Positions 16,706-25,639 are shown, counted from the stretch's first letter. The stretch: 64,000 nt of DNA from Geminicoccaceae bacterium (GCA_028279345.1 JANQNY010000009.1:96047-160046); one strand, 5' to 3'. Notes: generated from the letters alone by a model not told the origin. Translations and numbers: made by a program.

Positions 16706-19597
16706 TCACCGGCGGGTCACCGTCACCTGATCGCGGAGAACGAACGCCGTGCCCGGCGTACCGCTTCCGACCAAGCCAGCGCCGTAACTGTACGCGACGG
16801 CGAACCACAGCTCGTTGTGCGCGATGATCTTCACGGTCGCGTTTCGCTTGAGGCGTGTGACCTTCGACGCTGCGTCCGGCTTCGTGTAGAGCGAGGCGCC
16901 GCCTGCCTTGGAGATCGTTGCCTCCCAGTTCACTGACTGGAGGCGCATGGTGTTCAGCTCTTCCCCCCGCGGCGCCAGGTTGCCGGTCGGGTCGGCGGGG
17001 GCCGGTGCCGCATTGGCGAACGGATCGGGTTTCCGGCCAAGCCTGATCAGGACCTCGTCCTCGGTGCTGATCCCGTTCAACAGAGCGCCGACGCGTAGCG
17101 TTGGATCAAAGCTCGTGTGGTTCGGCGCGGGGCGAGCATCCAGCACGTGCTCGAGATGAGCCTTCGCGGTCGCGTTGCGGTCCTTGACATAGCTGAGCAG
17201 GGCCAGCACCAGCTTGCCCTTCGCGCTCCCGGCGCCGCCCAGCAGGGTGCCGATCAATGGCCTCAGCTCGGCGAGATCGACAAACCTGCGCGCACGCCGG
17301 CAATCGAAATGTGCGCCCAGCTGGTTGATGAAGGCCTCGCCAGGGCCCGCACCGTCCTTCCCCAAGAGCATCCGCACCTGGTGCACGACGAGCGCTATGC
17401 GGGGCACATCGGTCCACGCCGTGGCCCTGCTGAGATCGCGCAAGACGAAGGCGCCAACAAAGTTAGTTTGACGGGTGTTGGCGAAATGAGCAACCTTACA
17501 ACTGCTTTCGCTCTTAGCGTGTGACAATTCGCCGGCGATGAACGTCAGGTAACGCAGCGCTTTGCCATTGTCCCAATAGTGCCTCATGGCGACATACATG
17601 CAGCGCTCGATGACAGCCAAGTTCCATTCAGGCGACTTGTTCGCGACTCTTGCCATCATTCGACTAACTAGCAACGCGCGGTCTTTCTCTTCTGCGACGC
17701 TCCAGCATTCGAGCACTGCACGCATGACGCCCATGGGCTCGGTGCCGTGCTTGACGTACTCAATCTTCGATGCGGTCAACTTCGGGTCGTCCGCGCTGAT
17801 CAGGTCGAGAGAGTCGTCATCAGCCAACATATTTAAACGGCCGTGCGACGCGACCGAGCCGCGGACGGTCACTTCGGAACGCGACATGGCAGCGGCACGA
17901 CCGATCAGGAAGCTCACGAGGTTCTGGTTGTTAGCCAGCCAACCGCGTATCTGCCGGCGGGCCTCAGCCTTATTCTTTGGATCGAGCGCGACACCTATGT
18001 CGTTGGAAGCGGTCAAGCAAGCATTGAACAGGATCCGCCTGTGGGGCTCCGTCGGCGGCAGCTTGGTCGACCCCAAACTCTTGCCGGTTTTCTCCAGCAT
18101 TGCGGGGTCTTCGTCCATATTTCGCAGAAGTTCGTCGAATAGAGCCCGCGCGGCGCGTCTCTTGCTTCTGCCTCGGAGGTCGATGTCTTCATTTACTTCC
18201 TCAAGTTCACCACGCCTATTGAGCTGACCGCCGCCGCGGAGCTCGCCAGCGACCTCGATCAACTGGGCACCGCCATGCCCGGCCAGCATCACCTGGTCGA
18301 TTTTCCCGCGACGGCCATACGCTTGGGCGAGGGGGCCGATGTCGCCTTGCACCTCCGCGAGCGTCGTTGCCCCCTCGATCATCAGCGTCAGCATGTTGTT
18401 GTTCGTGATCACCGCGTCGAGGTTGGGATCGCGGTGGAACGCGCCGTTGTGATCCAGGCTGCTGTGCACAATCAGCGTCAGCGGCTTTGCCTTCGATTTG
18501 TCACCGTAGTTGATCACCAAGCGATCAAGCGCCGTTTTGGTAAACCGGTGGTAGTTGCGAATTTTATCAGCAATAATTGTGCTTTTATAATCTTTAGGTT
18601 TCTTGCCATCATTATGGCTTATTTGTGCGTAGGAGTAGAAGTCTCTACCATTATTTGCCTGGAAAATCGGTGTGGGCTTGACAGATTGATAGTAATCGAT
18701 AACGCCATCCACCAGGTCGAAATCGACCATCGTCACAAATGCGTCCTCGGTCATGGCTCCCTTGAGGATGTTGTCGCCAAAGGCTGGGATGAGCATCTCT
18801 GCATTCTTTCCCCAATCGATCGCAGCCTTAACGTTAGTAGTTTTCTTTAAGTTGATTGGCTCGCCACGCCTTACAATATCCGCATATTTGCGCAAACTAC
18901 GAAGCGCTTCATCGCCATGCTTCTTCAGCGCGACCAGCAGGTCGTGGATTCTCATCTCGTCGCAGGCCGGAAGCGCCGCCCCATTGTTGGTACGCGCGAA
19001 GAACAGGAGTTCGCGGAGGTGGTCGCGTATAGGTTTCTTGGGCAACGCTGGATTAGCGTGCCAGTCGGCCTGCTCGGTCGCATGCGTGTTGAACTCTTGC
19101 AGCGTCATCGTCCGGACCGCCGCGGCGTCAGGTCGCGTCGGCGCGGGCGTCGCGATGCCGATCTGGTCGCGAGCATGGCTCACCTTGGCGATCACCTCCG
19201 CGTGCGAGTACATCGCCAGCATCTGATCCCAACGCCTTTTCTTGTTGCTGCGGGTGGTCGCCTTCACCCACCCGCGCAGAGCCGTCTTCTCCTCCGTCGT
19301 CCGCAGCGTCGCCTCGGCCTGGTCGTAGGTCACGAACTGCAGCGGGGCGCGCTCCGCCGAACGTCGCTGGAGCACGCGCGCGCGCTGCGCAGGCGCACTG
19401 CTGTCGGCGCGGCGCTGCACGTCGCCCATCGCGGCGGCTTGCACACCACCGGCAGCGAGGCGCTGCAGGTCGGCGAGGCGCTGCACGGCCGGGCTGGCAC
19501 GCGGCGCGCGCTTGGCCGGAGCGACAGATGGCGCAGGCTTGCCCACCGACTCTGCAGCCTTGGCCGGCCGAGGGCGGGTCGTCATACGGGAAGTCAC
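16706..19597 (-). CDS. Large putative eCIS cargo protein with caspase/CHAT-like His-Cys motif and SH3-like end
   Basis: A 963-residue protein. I chose the GTG at 19597 because GGAGG (19607-19611) sits 9 bases upstream; ATG 19585 is the alternative. Residues 35-85 hold Gln-Arg motifs (AVQRLADLQRLAAGGVQ, DVQRR, VLQRR) like those of the DUF4157 protein. Near the middle, strand-His-Gly (QVMLAGHGG, His 441) and strand-Ala-Cys (RRILFNACLTASN, Cys 527) are spaced as in clan CD cysteine peptidases (caspase/CHAT type). The last 70 residues look like an SH3-like domain (LYTKPDAASKVTRLKRNATV). Part of the core is AT-rich compared with its neighbours. It is plausibly a toxin delivered by the injection system; no homologue was compared. 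Confidence 0.7.
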   Translation of the reverse strand: MTSRMTTRPRPAKAAESVGKPAPSVAPAKRAPRASPAVQRLADLQRLAAGGVQAAAMGDVQRRADSSAPAQRARVLQRRSAERAPLQFVTYDQAEATLRTTEEKTALRGWVKATTRSNKKRRWDQMLAMYSHAEVIAKVSHARDQIGIATPAPTRPDAAAVRTMTLQEFNTHATEQADWHANPALPKKPIRDHLRELLFFARTNNGAALPACDEMRIHDLLVALKKHGDEALRSLRKYADIVRRGEPINLKKTTNVKAAIDWGKNAEMLIPAFGDNILKGAMTEDAFVTMVDFDLVDGVIDYYQSVKPTPIFQANNGRDFYSYAQISHNDGKKPKDYKSTIIADKIRNYHRFTKTALDRLVINYGDKSKAKPLTLIVHSSLDHNGAFHRDPNLDAVITNNNMLTLMIEGATTLAEVQGDIGPLAQAYGRRGKIDQVMLAGHGGAQLIEVAGELRGGGQLNRRGELEEVNEDIDLRGRSKRRAARALFDELLRNMDEDPAMLEKTGKSLGSTKLPPTEPHRRILFNACLTASNDIGVALDPKNKAEARRQIRGWLANNQNLVSFLIGRAAAMSRSEVTVRGSVASHGRLNMLADDDSLDLISADDPKLTASKIEYVKHGTEPMGVMRAVLECWSVAEEKDRALLVSRMMARVANKSPEWNLAVIERCMYVAMRHYWDNGKALRYLTFIAGELSHAKSESSCKVAHFANTRQTNFVGAFVLRDLSRATAWTDVPRIALVVHQVRMLLGKDGAGPGEAFINQLGAHFDCRRARRFVDLAELRPLIGTLLGGAGSAKGKLVLALLSYVKDRNATAKAHLEHVLDARPAPNHTSFDPTLRVGALLNGISTEDEVLIRLGRKPDPFANAAPAPADPTGNLAPRGEELNTMRLQSVNWEATISKAGGASLYTKPDAASKVTRLKRNATVKIIAHNELWFAVAYSYGAGLVGSGTPGTAFVLRDQVTVTRR

Positions 19598-19788
19598 GGG
19601 CGACCGCCTCCGGCGAAACCTGGGATGTAAAACGAGTATGGGATCAACCGGCGGCGACGAGCAAGCGTCGCCCCCTGAACCTCGCCTGTGGCACGCGGCG
19701 CGAGTGACTTCGCGATCGGCGCGCCGCGGGCGCACTGAACAGGCGCGAGACTGGCGAGCTTGACCCGAAGTCGCGGTGTCGGCTTCAC
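19594..19788 (-). CDS. Small hypothetical protein coupled to the large cargo gene
   Basis: A 64-codon frame from GTG 19788. Its TGA stop overlaps the GTG start of the large cargo gene (GTGA at 19594-19597), a coupling used repeatedly in this window. The C terminus (RRRRLIPYSFYIPGFAGGGR) is unusual and basic, and the ribosome-binding site of the next gene lies inside its last codons. No ribosome-binding site is visible for this frame itself, and it could be noise in GC-rich DNA. The remaining bases to the M20 gene (19789-20071) show nothing I can name. Confidence 0.38.
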   Translation of the reverse strand: MKPTPRLRVKLASLAPVQCARGAPIAKSLAPRATGEVQGATLARRRRLIPYSFYIPGFAGGGRP

Positions 19789-20071
19789 ACGCCGGGGAAT
19801 TGCGGGTTTGAGACGAAACAGATGATGGTGGGCACGTAGGCTATCTGCACCTTCCGGTCGCTAGGGACCGAACACGCCATTTCTGCCCCCCGTCCAGAGC
19901 TGAAGTCCCGCGTGACGAGCCAGCGCGTACTCTCGGAAGGCGTCGCTGCACCCGGTTCTCTCGCTCCGACCTGAGCAGCCTTCGGCGGCGGCGCGCATTG
20001 CGACGCGGTCGACGCGGTGCCGCAGCACCGCTATCTCCCTCTGCGCAGACCACGTCGCGTCGGAGATCCCT

Positions 20072-21244
20072 TTGCCCGTCGTCAATCGATTCGCGGAGCG
20101 CCTTTCCGAGATCGCGGCTTGGCGGCGCGACCTGCATGCGCATCCGGAGCTGCTGTTCGACATCGAGCGCACCGCCGGCGCGGTCGAACTCCAGCTCCGG
20201 GCGGCGGGCGTGGACGAGGTGCATACGGGCATCGGGCGTAGCGGCCTCGTCGGCGTGATCAAGGGTCGCGGCAACCGCTCGGACCGCGTCGTCGCGCTCA
20301 GAGCCGACATGGACGCCCTGCCGATCCAGGAGCAGAGCGGGCTCGCCTACGCCTCGCGCACGCCAGGGAGGATGCACGCCTGCGGCCATGACGGCCATAC
20401 CGCCATGCTCCTGGGCGCTGCCACGCACCTTGCGGAAACGCGCCGGTTCGACGGCACCGTGATCGTCGTCTTCCAGCCCGCGGAAGAGGGCGGCGGCGGC
20501 GCCAAGTTCATGCTCGATGACGGGCTCATGGAGCGCTTCGGTGTCGACGAAGTCTACGCGATGCACAACCAGCCTGGGCTCGCCGTCGGCCGCTTCGCGA
20601 TCCGTCCGGGGCCGTTTCTCGCGGCGGCCGACGAGTTTGTCGTCGACATCGAAGGCTATGGCGGGCACGCGGCGCACCCGCACCAATCCGTCGACGCTAC
20701 GTTGGTCGCCGCGCACCTGGCGCTGACCCTCCAGACGGTCGTCGCCCGCAATGTCGATCCGATTGAATCCGCGGTCGTCTCGGTGACGAGCGTTCGAGCC
20801 GGCGATGCGTTCAACGTCATCCCGCAGTCGGCCCAGCTCTGGGGAACCGTGCGGACGTTGGACGAGGGCGTACGCAACCGCGTCGAGGCGCGCATGGCGG
20901 AGATCGTCGAGCACGGTGCGCGGACCTTGGGGGCGAGGGCGAGGCTCGATTACCAGCGCAACTACCCGATCTTGACCAATGACCCAACGCGCGCTGCCTT
21001 CGCGGCAGCGGTGGCGCGCGACGTGGCTGGCGACGCCGCGGTGGACGACGACGCGCCGCCACGCATGGGAGCGGAGGACTTCGCCTACATGCTGCAGGCG
21101 CGGCCAGGTGCGATGATCTTCACCGGCAATGGCGACAGCGCACCCTTGCATCATCCAGGCTACGACTTCGCCGATGCGGCCATCCCCTTCGGCTGCTCGT
21201 TTTGGGTGCGGCTCGCCGAGACGGCGTTGCCGCTCGCCGACTGA
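20072..21244 (+). CDS. M20 family amidohydrolase (hippurate/N-acyl-amino-acid hydrolase type)
   Basis: A 390-residue zinc amidohydrolase of the HipO/IAA-amino-acid hydrolase group. Motifs in order: RDLHAHPEL (about 19-27), VALRADMDALPIQE (74-87), MHACGHDGHTAMLL (101-114, with metal-binding Cys 104 and His 106), FQPAEEGGGG (134-143) and MHNQPG (164-169), plus a late His in PLHHPGYDF. It should hydrolyse an N-acyl amino acid or a similar amide in the cytoplasm. The start is TTG with GGAG 5-9 bases upstream. The FAD oxidoreductase begins 11 bases after its stop and an SDR follows, suggesting one operon for an acylated amine or amino acid. The substrate cannot be told. Confidence 0.9.
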   Translation: MPVVNRFAERLSEIAAWRRDLHAHPELLFDIERTAGAVELQLRAAGVDEVHTGIGRSGLVGVIKGRGNRSDRVVALRADMDALPIQEQSGLAYASRTPGRMHACGHDGHTAMLLGAATHLAETRRFDGTVIVVFQPAEEGGGGAKFMLDDGLMERFGVDEVYAMHNQPGLAVGRFAIRPGPFLAAADEFVVDIEGYGGHAAHPHQSVDATLVAAHLALTLQTVVARNVDPIESAVVSVTSVRAGDAFNVIPQSAQLWGTVRTLDEGVRNRVEARMAEIVEHGARTLGARARLDYQRNYPILTNDPTRAAFAAAVARDVAGDAAVDDDAPPRMGAEDFAYMLQARPGAMIFTGNGDSAPLHHPGYDFADAAIPFGCSFWVRLAETALPLAD

Positions 21245-21255
21245 GGGCAGGTACG

Positions 21256-22566
21256 GTGGACGAGCGGTCCACCGCCGAGCTGCCGTCCGCGACCGAGGTG
21301 GTGGTCATCGGCGGCGGGATTGCCGGTGTGACGACGGCCTGGTACCTCGCCGCGGCCGGTGTTCCGTTCGCGCTCTTCGAGAAGGGGCGGATCGCCGGCG
21401 AGCAATCCTCGCGCAATTGGGGCTGGATCAGGAAGCAGGGCCGCGACCCGCGCGAGCTGCCCTTGATGGTGCTGGCCGAACGGCTTTGGACGGAGATCGC
21501 GGCCGAGCTGCCGGAGGACGTCGGCTTCCGCCGCGCCGGCGTCACCTACCTTATCGAGGACGACGCGGATGCGCGCCGCTTCGAGAACTGGCTTGATCAC
21601 GCACGGCTCCTGCAGCTCGACACACGGCTCCTCTCGAAGTCCGAGACCGACGCGCTCCTTCCCGGCAATTGCGTGCCGCATCGCGGCAGTCTCCATACGC
21701 CGAGCGACCACCGGGCGGAGCCTGGCAGGGCGGTGCCGGCCATGGCGCGTGCGCTGCGCGCTCGTGGTGCGGCGATCCACGAAGGCTGCGCGGTGCGCGG
21801 CATCGATGTCGCTGCCGGTGCTGTCACGTGCGTCGTCACGGAGCGCGGGCGCGTCCGCGCGCGGGCGGTCGTCGTCGCCGGCGGGGTGTGGTCACGTCTG
21901 CTGCTGCGGCCGCTCGGCGTCGCGCTGCCGCAGCTTCACGTCCTGGCGTCCGTGCAGCGGACGACCCCGGCACCGTTGGTCACCGAGAGCGCTGTCGGCA
22001 GCCGCAAGGTGGCCTTCAGACGGCGCACCGACGGTGGCTACACGCTGGCGCGGACCGGCGCCTCGCGACACCGGCTGAGCCCGGCGAGCCTGCGCCACAT
22101 GCGCGCCTATCTGCCGGTGCTGAAGGACCGCTGGCGTGAGCTGAAGTTCCGCGTCGGTGCCGACTTCTTCCAAGCGCTCGCCGACGAGCGCCAAGAGCTC
22201 GACGCACCGGGGCCGTTCGAGCGGACACGCGTGCTCGAGCCTGCGCCCGACCACCGGCTGCTCGACGACGTGCTCGCGTCGGCGCGCCGCTACTACCCGC
22301 AGCTCGAGGCGGTGCAATCCGCCGAGCGTTGGGCCGGTGCCATCGATGTGCTGCCTGACGAGATCCCGGCGCTCGGCCCGGTGCCGGGCGTGCGCGGGCT
22401 CTTGCTGGCGACGGGTTTTTCAGGCCATGGCTTCGGCATCGGTCCGGGAGCGGGGTTCGTCATGGCGCAACTGGCGCGGGGTTTGGAGCCGGCCGTGGCC
22501 ATCGACGCCCTGGCGCTCGATCGCTTCGGCGCGGACCGGGGAATAGTCAGCCATGCTGCAACCTGA
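21256..22566 (+). CDS. FAD-dependent oxidoreductase (D-amino-acid oxidase/glycine oxidase type)
   Basis: A 436-residue flavoprotein of the DAO family. The dinucleotide-binding motif VVVIGGGIAGVTTAWYLAAA lies near the N terminus and the FAD-closing segment LLLATGFSGHGFGIGPGAGF near the C terminus. I place the start at GTG 21256, preceded by GAGGG, rather than upstream inside the M20 gene. There is no signal peptide. It should oxidise a secondary or primary amine (amino acid, sarcosine-like) in the cytoplasm. Its stop overlaps the start of the next SDR gene (22553-22566), so amide hydrolysis, amine oxidation and a reductase step are probably one pathway. Confidence 0.87.
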   Translation: MDERSTAELPSATEVVVIGGGIAGVTTAWYLAAAGVPFALFEKGRIAGEQSSRNWGWIRKQGRDPRELPLMVLAERLWTEIAAELPEDVGFRRAGVTYLIEDDADARRFENWLDHARLLQLDTRLLSKSETDALLPGNCVPHRGSLHTPSDHRAEPGRAVPAMARALRARGAAIHEGCAVRGIDVAAGAVTCVVTERGRVRARAVVVAGGVWSRLLLRPLGVALPQLHVLASVQRTTPAPLVTESAVGSRKVAFRRRTDGGYTLARTGASRHRLSPASLRHMRAYLPVLKDRWRELKFRVGADFFQALADERQELDAPGPFERTRVLEPAPDHRLLDDVLASARRYYPQLEAVQSAERWAGAIDVLPDEIPALGPVPGVRGLLLATGFSGHGFGIGPGAGFVMAQLARGLEPAVAIDALALDRFGADRGIVSHAAT

Positions 22567-23266
22567 GGGGCGTGTCGTCCTCGTCTCGGGCGCAAGCCGC
22601 GGCATCGGTGCTGCGGTCGCCCGGCATCTCCTGGGGCTCGGCTATCGCGTGAGCCTGGGTGCGCGCCGGCCCGAAACCCTTGCAGAGGTAACCGCAGATG
22701 CGCCGACGGAACGGGTCCATCACGCCCGGTTCGAAGCGCTTGAGCCGGCGAGCCACGCCGCCTGGATCGAGGCTGCGCAGGCCCAATTCGGGCGCATCGA
22801 CGGCCTGATCAACAATGCGGGCATCCTCGCGCGCGGCACCATCGAGACGGTCGACGAGGCGACGCTCGACCTCGCGTGGGCCGTAAACGTGAAGGCGCCG
22901 CTCAACCTTATCCGCCTGACTTTGCCGGCGCTGCGGCGCGCTGGGCACGGCCGGATCGTCAACATCGCCTCGCTGTCCGGCAAGCGCGTGCGCAATGATC
23001 TCGTCGCCTACAGCATGACGAAGTTCGCCATGCTGGCGCTCACCCACAGTGCGCGGCGGTTGGCGTGGGACGACGGCGTGCGGGTCACGGCGCTGTGCCC
23101 CGGCTTCACCCGGACGGATCTCGTAGCCGACGTGGCGAGCATCGCCGCAGCGGAGATGACCGCGCCGGAGGACCTGGCGGCACTGGTGGGCACGTTGCTG
23201 GCGCTGCCCGACGAGGCAGCGGTGGCCGAGCTGCACGTGAACTGCCGCCTCGAGGACCGCTTCTGA
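22553..23266 (+). CDS. Short-chain dehydrogenase/reductase
   Basis: A 237-residue classical SDR. The cofactor motif SGASRGIGAAVA is at residues 12-23, LINNAG at 85-90, catalytic Ser 140 or 142 (NIASLSG), and the Tyr 153-x3-Lys 157 pair in AYSMTK. GARRP after the second strand (about 36-40) suggests NADP preference. It overlaps the end of the FAD oxidoreductase gene by 14 bases, so the two are coupled. It would act on an aldehyde, ketone or alcohol formed in the same pathway; the substrate is not evident. Confidence 0.9.
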   Translation: MLQPEGRVVLVSGASRGIGAAVARHLLGLGYRVSLGARRPETLAEVTADAPTERVHHARFEALEPASHAAWIEAAQAQFGRIDGLINNAGILARGTIETVDEATLDLAWAVNVKAPLNLIRLTLPALRRAGHGRIVNIASLSGKRVRNDLVAYSMTKFAMLALTHSARRLAWDDGVRVTALCPGFTRTDLVADVASIAAAEMTAPEDLAALVGTLLALPDEAAVAELHVNCRLEDRF

Positions 23267-23445
23267 CCTGTCACCCGAGCGACCAAGCGCGCTTTTGTCG
23301 CAGGGGGTTCGAATTGCCAGGCGAAAAGAGGCTTTCCCCGTCATGGGGCAGCCGGTCGCATGAACCTTTCGGCAAGCGTGCCTGGTGACGCGGTCGGACC
23401 GTCGCTTATACATGCGATCCCACACATGCTTCAGGAGTGGCAATC

Positions 23446-23898
23446 ATGGTTGCGTTGATCGGAACGGCGACGGGTACGGCCACCATGCTGCAGGACTTCG
23501 TGCGCCTTCAGCATGAGATGATCGCCGCTTGCCGAACGACGCTGGAGCTGGTCACCGGCGCTGCCGAGCGCGAAGCGGTGGCCACGCTGAGCGATGACTG
23601 TGAGCGTCACATGGCGGAGTTCCGTCGGCTCGCGACCGTCCACGATGTTTGCTTGACTGATGCGGGCACGCCGCACGAGGCGCGCACGATCGGCTCCATC
23701 CGGCTCGCGCATCGTCGCGGCGGTGACGGTGCTGCGCTCGAGGTGCTGGCCGGCGCCTTGGCCGAAGCGCGCGCCGCGTACGACCGCGCATTGCGCAACG
23801 CCGCGCTGACGGAGACGACGCGCCCCTTGTTCAAGCGTGCCGTTCGCGCGGTGCGCCGCCACCATCTGGGCCTCGACGAGGTCGCGCGCGCCGCCTGA
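23446..23898 (+). CDS. Hypothetical helical protein, possibly ferritin-like
   Basis: A 150-residue protein starting at ATG 23446, with AGGAG 8 bases upstream (23433-23437). It is predicted to be almost all helix: MLQDFVRLQHEMIAACRTTL, DDCERHMAEFRRLATVHDV, and C-terminal Arg/His-rich helices. Spaced Glu and His residues recall ferritin-like four-helix proteins such as the DUF2383 group, but no clear metal-ligand set is visible. There is no signal peptide. It stands alone, with a good intrinsic terminator 54 bases after the stop. Confidence 0.6.
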   Translation: MVALIGTATGTATMLQDFVRLQHEMIAACRTTLELVTGAAEREAVATLSDDCERHMAEFRRLATVHDVCLTDAGTPHEARTIGSIRLAHRRGGDGAALEVLAGALAEARAAYDRALRNAALTETTRPLFKRAVRAVRRHHLGLDEVARAA

Positions 23899-23951
23899 TC
23901 TCAGAACCGCGCCGCGATCCGTGGCGCGGTCTCCTCACGCACCGCCTGCAT

Positions 23952-23978
23952 GGCCGCCAGTTCTTGGCGGCCTCTTTT
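23952..23978 (+). terminator. Intrinsic terminator
   Basis: A perfect 8-bp stem GGCCGCCA (23952-23959) / TGGCGGCC (23965-23972) with a 5-base loop is followed by TCTTTT. It would end transcription of the 150-residue gene. A second hairpin without a T tract, ACCGCGCC (23906-23913) / GGCGCGGT (23923-23930), precedes it. Confidence 0.8.
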
Positions 23979-24145
23979 GTTCACAGCGACGTGAGTAGCC
24001 GCGGCCGGTGCCAGCTTGCCGGCAGAACGCCTTGCTGTCGGCGTCAATGTTCTTTCCGTTCAGCTGAGGTTTATCTTCAGTTCACTTGTAATTCACGCCG
24101 CTGCACCGAAGTAGCCGCAAGAGCATTTGACGACAGGAGCTTCAG

Positions 24146-25639
24146 ATGAGGTTGGCTACACAACACGTGCGCGCAGCCCTGCTTGGCACGACACTCGTCG
24201 GTGGAGTTGCTCTGCTGGCGGGAACGCAGGTGGGCTGGGCCGACGCCCCGGCGCCGATCGATGCACAGCAGGCGGGTGACTACAGCGAAGGTTATGCCGA
24301 GCTGGTGAAGGCGCTGACCCCCGCGGTCGTGGCCGTTCGCGCGGAAACGAGCAGGAACGGCGCTGCGGAAGGCTCCATGCCGGAGCCCGGCACACCCGAC
24401 ATGCGCGAGTTCTTCGAGCGGTACTTCGGCACGCCAGAGGGGCCGATGCCACAGGAGCGACCTGGCGGGCCCAGGGTCGGTCTCGGCTCCGGCTTCATCA
24501 TCTCGGCGGACGGCCTGATCGTCACCAACGCGCACGTCATCGGCGGTGCGGACGAGGTCGAGGTGGTCCTCGAAGACGATCGTTCGCTGCCGGCGACCGT
24601 GCGCGGCGTCGACCCGCTCACCGATCTGGCGCTCCTCGACGTCGATACCGATGAGCCGCTACCCTTCGTGAGCTTCGCCGACAGCGAGGACGTGGAAGTC
24701 GGCGACAAGGTACTGGCGATCGGCAATCCCTTTGGTCTCGGCGGCACCGTGACCTCGGGCATCGTCTCGGCGCTAGGCCGTAATCTCGGCTCCGGGCCCT
24801 ACGACGACTTCCTGCAGATCGACGCTCCAATCAATCGGGGCAATTCGGGTGGCCCGACCTTCAACCTCGACGGCGAGGTCGTGGGCGTAAACACGGCGAT
24901 CTACTCGCCGACCGGCGGCAATGTCGGCATCGGCTTCGCGATCGCGTCCAACCTCGCGGGCGAGGTCATCGCCGATCTGCGTGACGACGGCACCTTGAGC
25001 CGCGGCTGGCTGGGTGTCGGCATCCAGAATGTCGACGAGACGCTCGCAGGTCATTTCGGCGTCGAAGCGGGCGAAGGCGTTCTCGTGACGTCGGTCCAGC
25101 CGGAGAGCCCGGCAGAAGCGGCGGAACTGCGGCCGGGCGACGTCATCACCAGCGTCGATGGCGAGGCGGTCTCGAGCGCCGGCATGCTGAGCCGGATGGT
25201 GGCCTCGCTCGAGCCCGGCCGGGAGACGAGCTTCGGCATCTTGCGCGATGGCGAGACCGAAACCGCGGCGGTCACGCTCGGCGAGCGTCCGCAGCCCCAG
25301 GAACTCGCAGCAGCCGACCCGGGTGCCGAGGAGGACACCGAGGCGCCGCGGCTCGGATTGACGCTTGCGCCACTCGACGAGGCCACGCGTGCGCGCCTCG
25401 GGCTTGCCGAAGACGTGGGCGTCATGATCGCTGGCGTCGAGCCCAACAGCCCGGCTGCGGAAGCTGGCCTGCGGCGTGACGACGTGATCGTGCGCATCGG
25501 CGAGACGAGCGTTGGCGATCCGGAGGAGGCGAGCGAGGCGGTGCGTGAACAGCTTGCGGACGCCGCGGACGGTGTCTTGATGCTGCTCAACCGCGGCGGC
25601 GCGCAGCGCTTCGCCGTCGTGACGGTCGAGGTTTCCTAA
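24146..25639 (+). CDS. degP: Periplasmic Do-type serine protease (DegP/DegQ/MucD family)
   Basis: A 497-residue HtrA protease. It has a signal peptide (1-32), then a trypsin-like domain with the triad His 130 (VTNAHVI), Asp 160 (PLTDLALL) and Ser 234 (NRGNSGGP), then two PDZ domains (about 285-375 and 400-490; GWLGVGIQNV and LGLTLAPLDE mark their starts). It should degrade or refold damaged envelope proteins. An AGGAG lies 8 bases before ATG. It is flanked by terminator-like hairpins on both sides, so it is probably monocistronic. Whether it is the DegP, DegQ or MucD orthologue cannot be told from sequence alone. Confidence 0.93.
   Translation: MRLATQHVRAALLGTTLVGGVALLAGTQVGWADAPAPIDAQQAGDYSEGYAELVKALTPAVVAVRAETSRNGAAEGSMPEPGTPDMREFFERYFGTPEGPMPQERPGGPRVGLGSGFIISADGLIVTNAHVIGGADEVEVVLEDDRSLPATVRGVDPLTDLALLDVDTDEPLPFVSFADSEDVEVGDKVLAIGNPFGLGGTVTSGIVSALGRNLGSGPYDDFLQIDAPINRGNSGGPTFNLDGEVVGVNTAIYSPTGGNVGIGFAIASNLAGEVIADLRDDGTLSRGWLGVGIQNVDETLAGHFGVEAGEGVLVTSVQPESPAEAAELRPGDVITSVDGEAVSSAGMLSRMVASLEPGRETSFGILRDGETETAAVTLGERPQPQELAAADPGAEEDTEAPRLGLTLAPLDEATRARLGLAEDVGVMIAGVEPNSPAAEAGLRRDDVIVRIGETSVGDPEEASEAVREQLADAADGVLMLLNRGGAQRFAVVTVEVS

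Noticed and set aside
23305..23325. GGTTCGAATTGCC resembling a tRNA T-arm
   Set aside because: The flanking bases do not pair as a T stem and no acceptor stem or anticodon arm could be built.
24000..24145. Envelope-stress (sigma-E type) promoter before degP
   Set aside because: I looked for GGAAC/CGT-like elements with correct spacing and saw none convincing.
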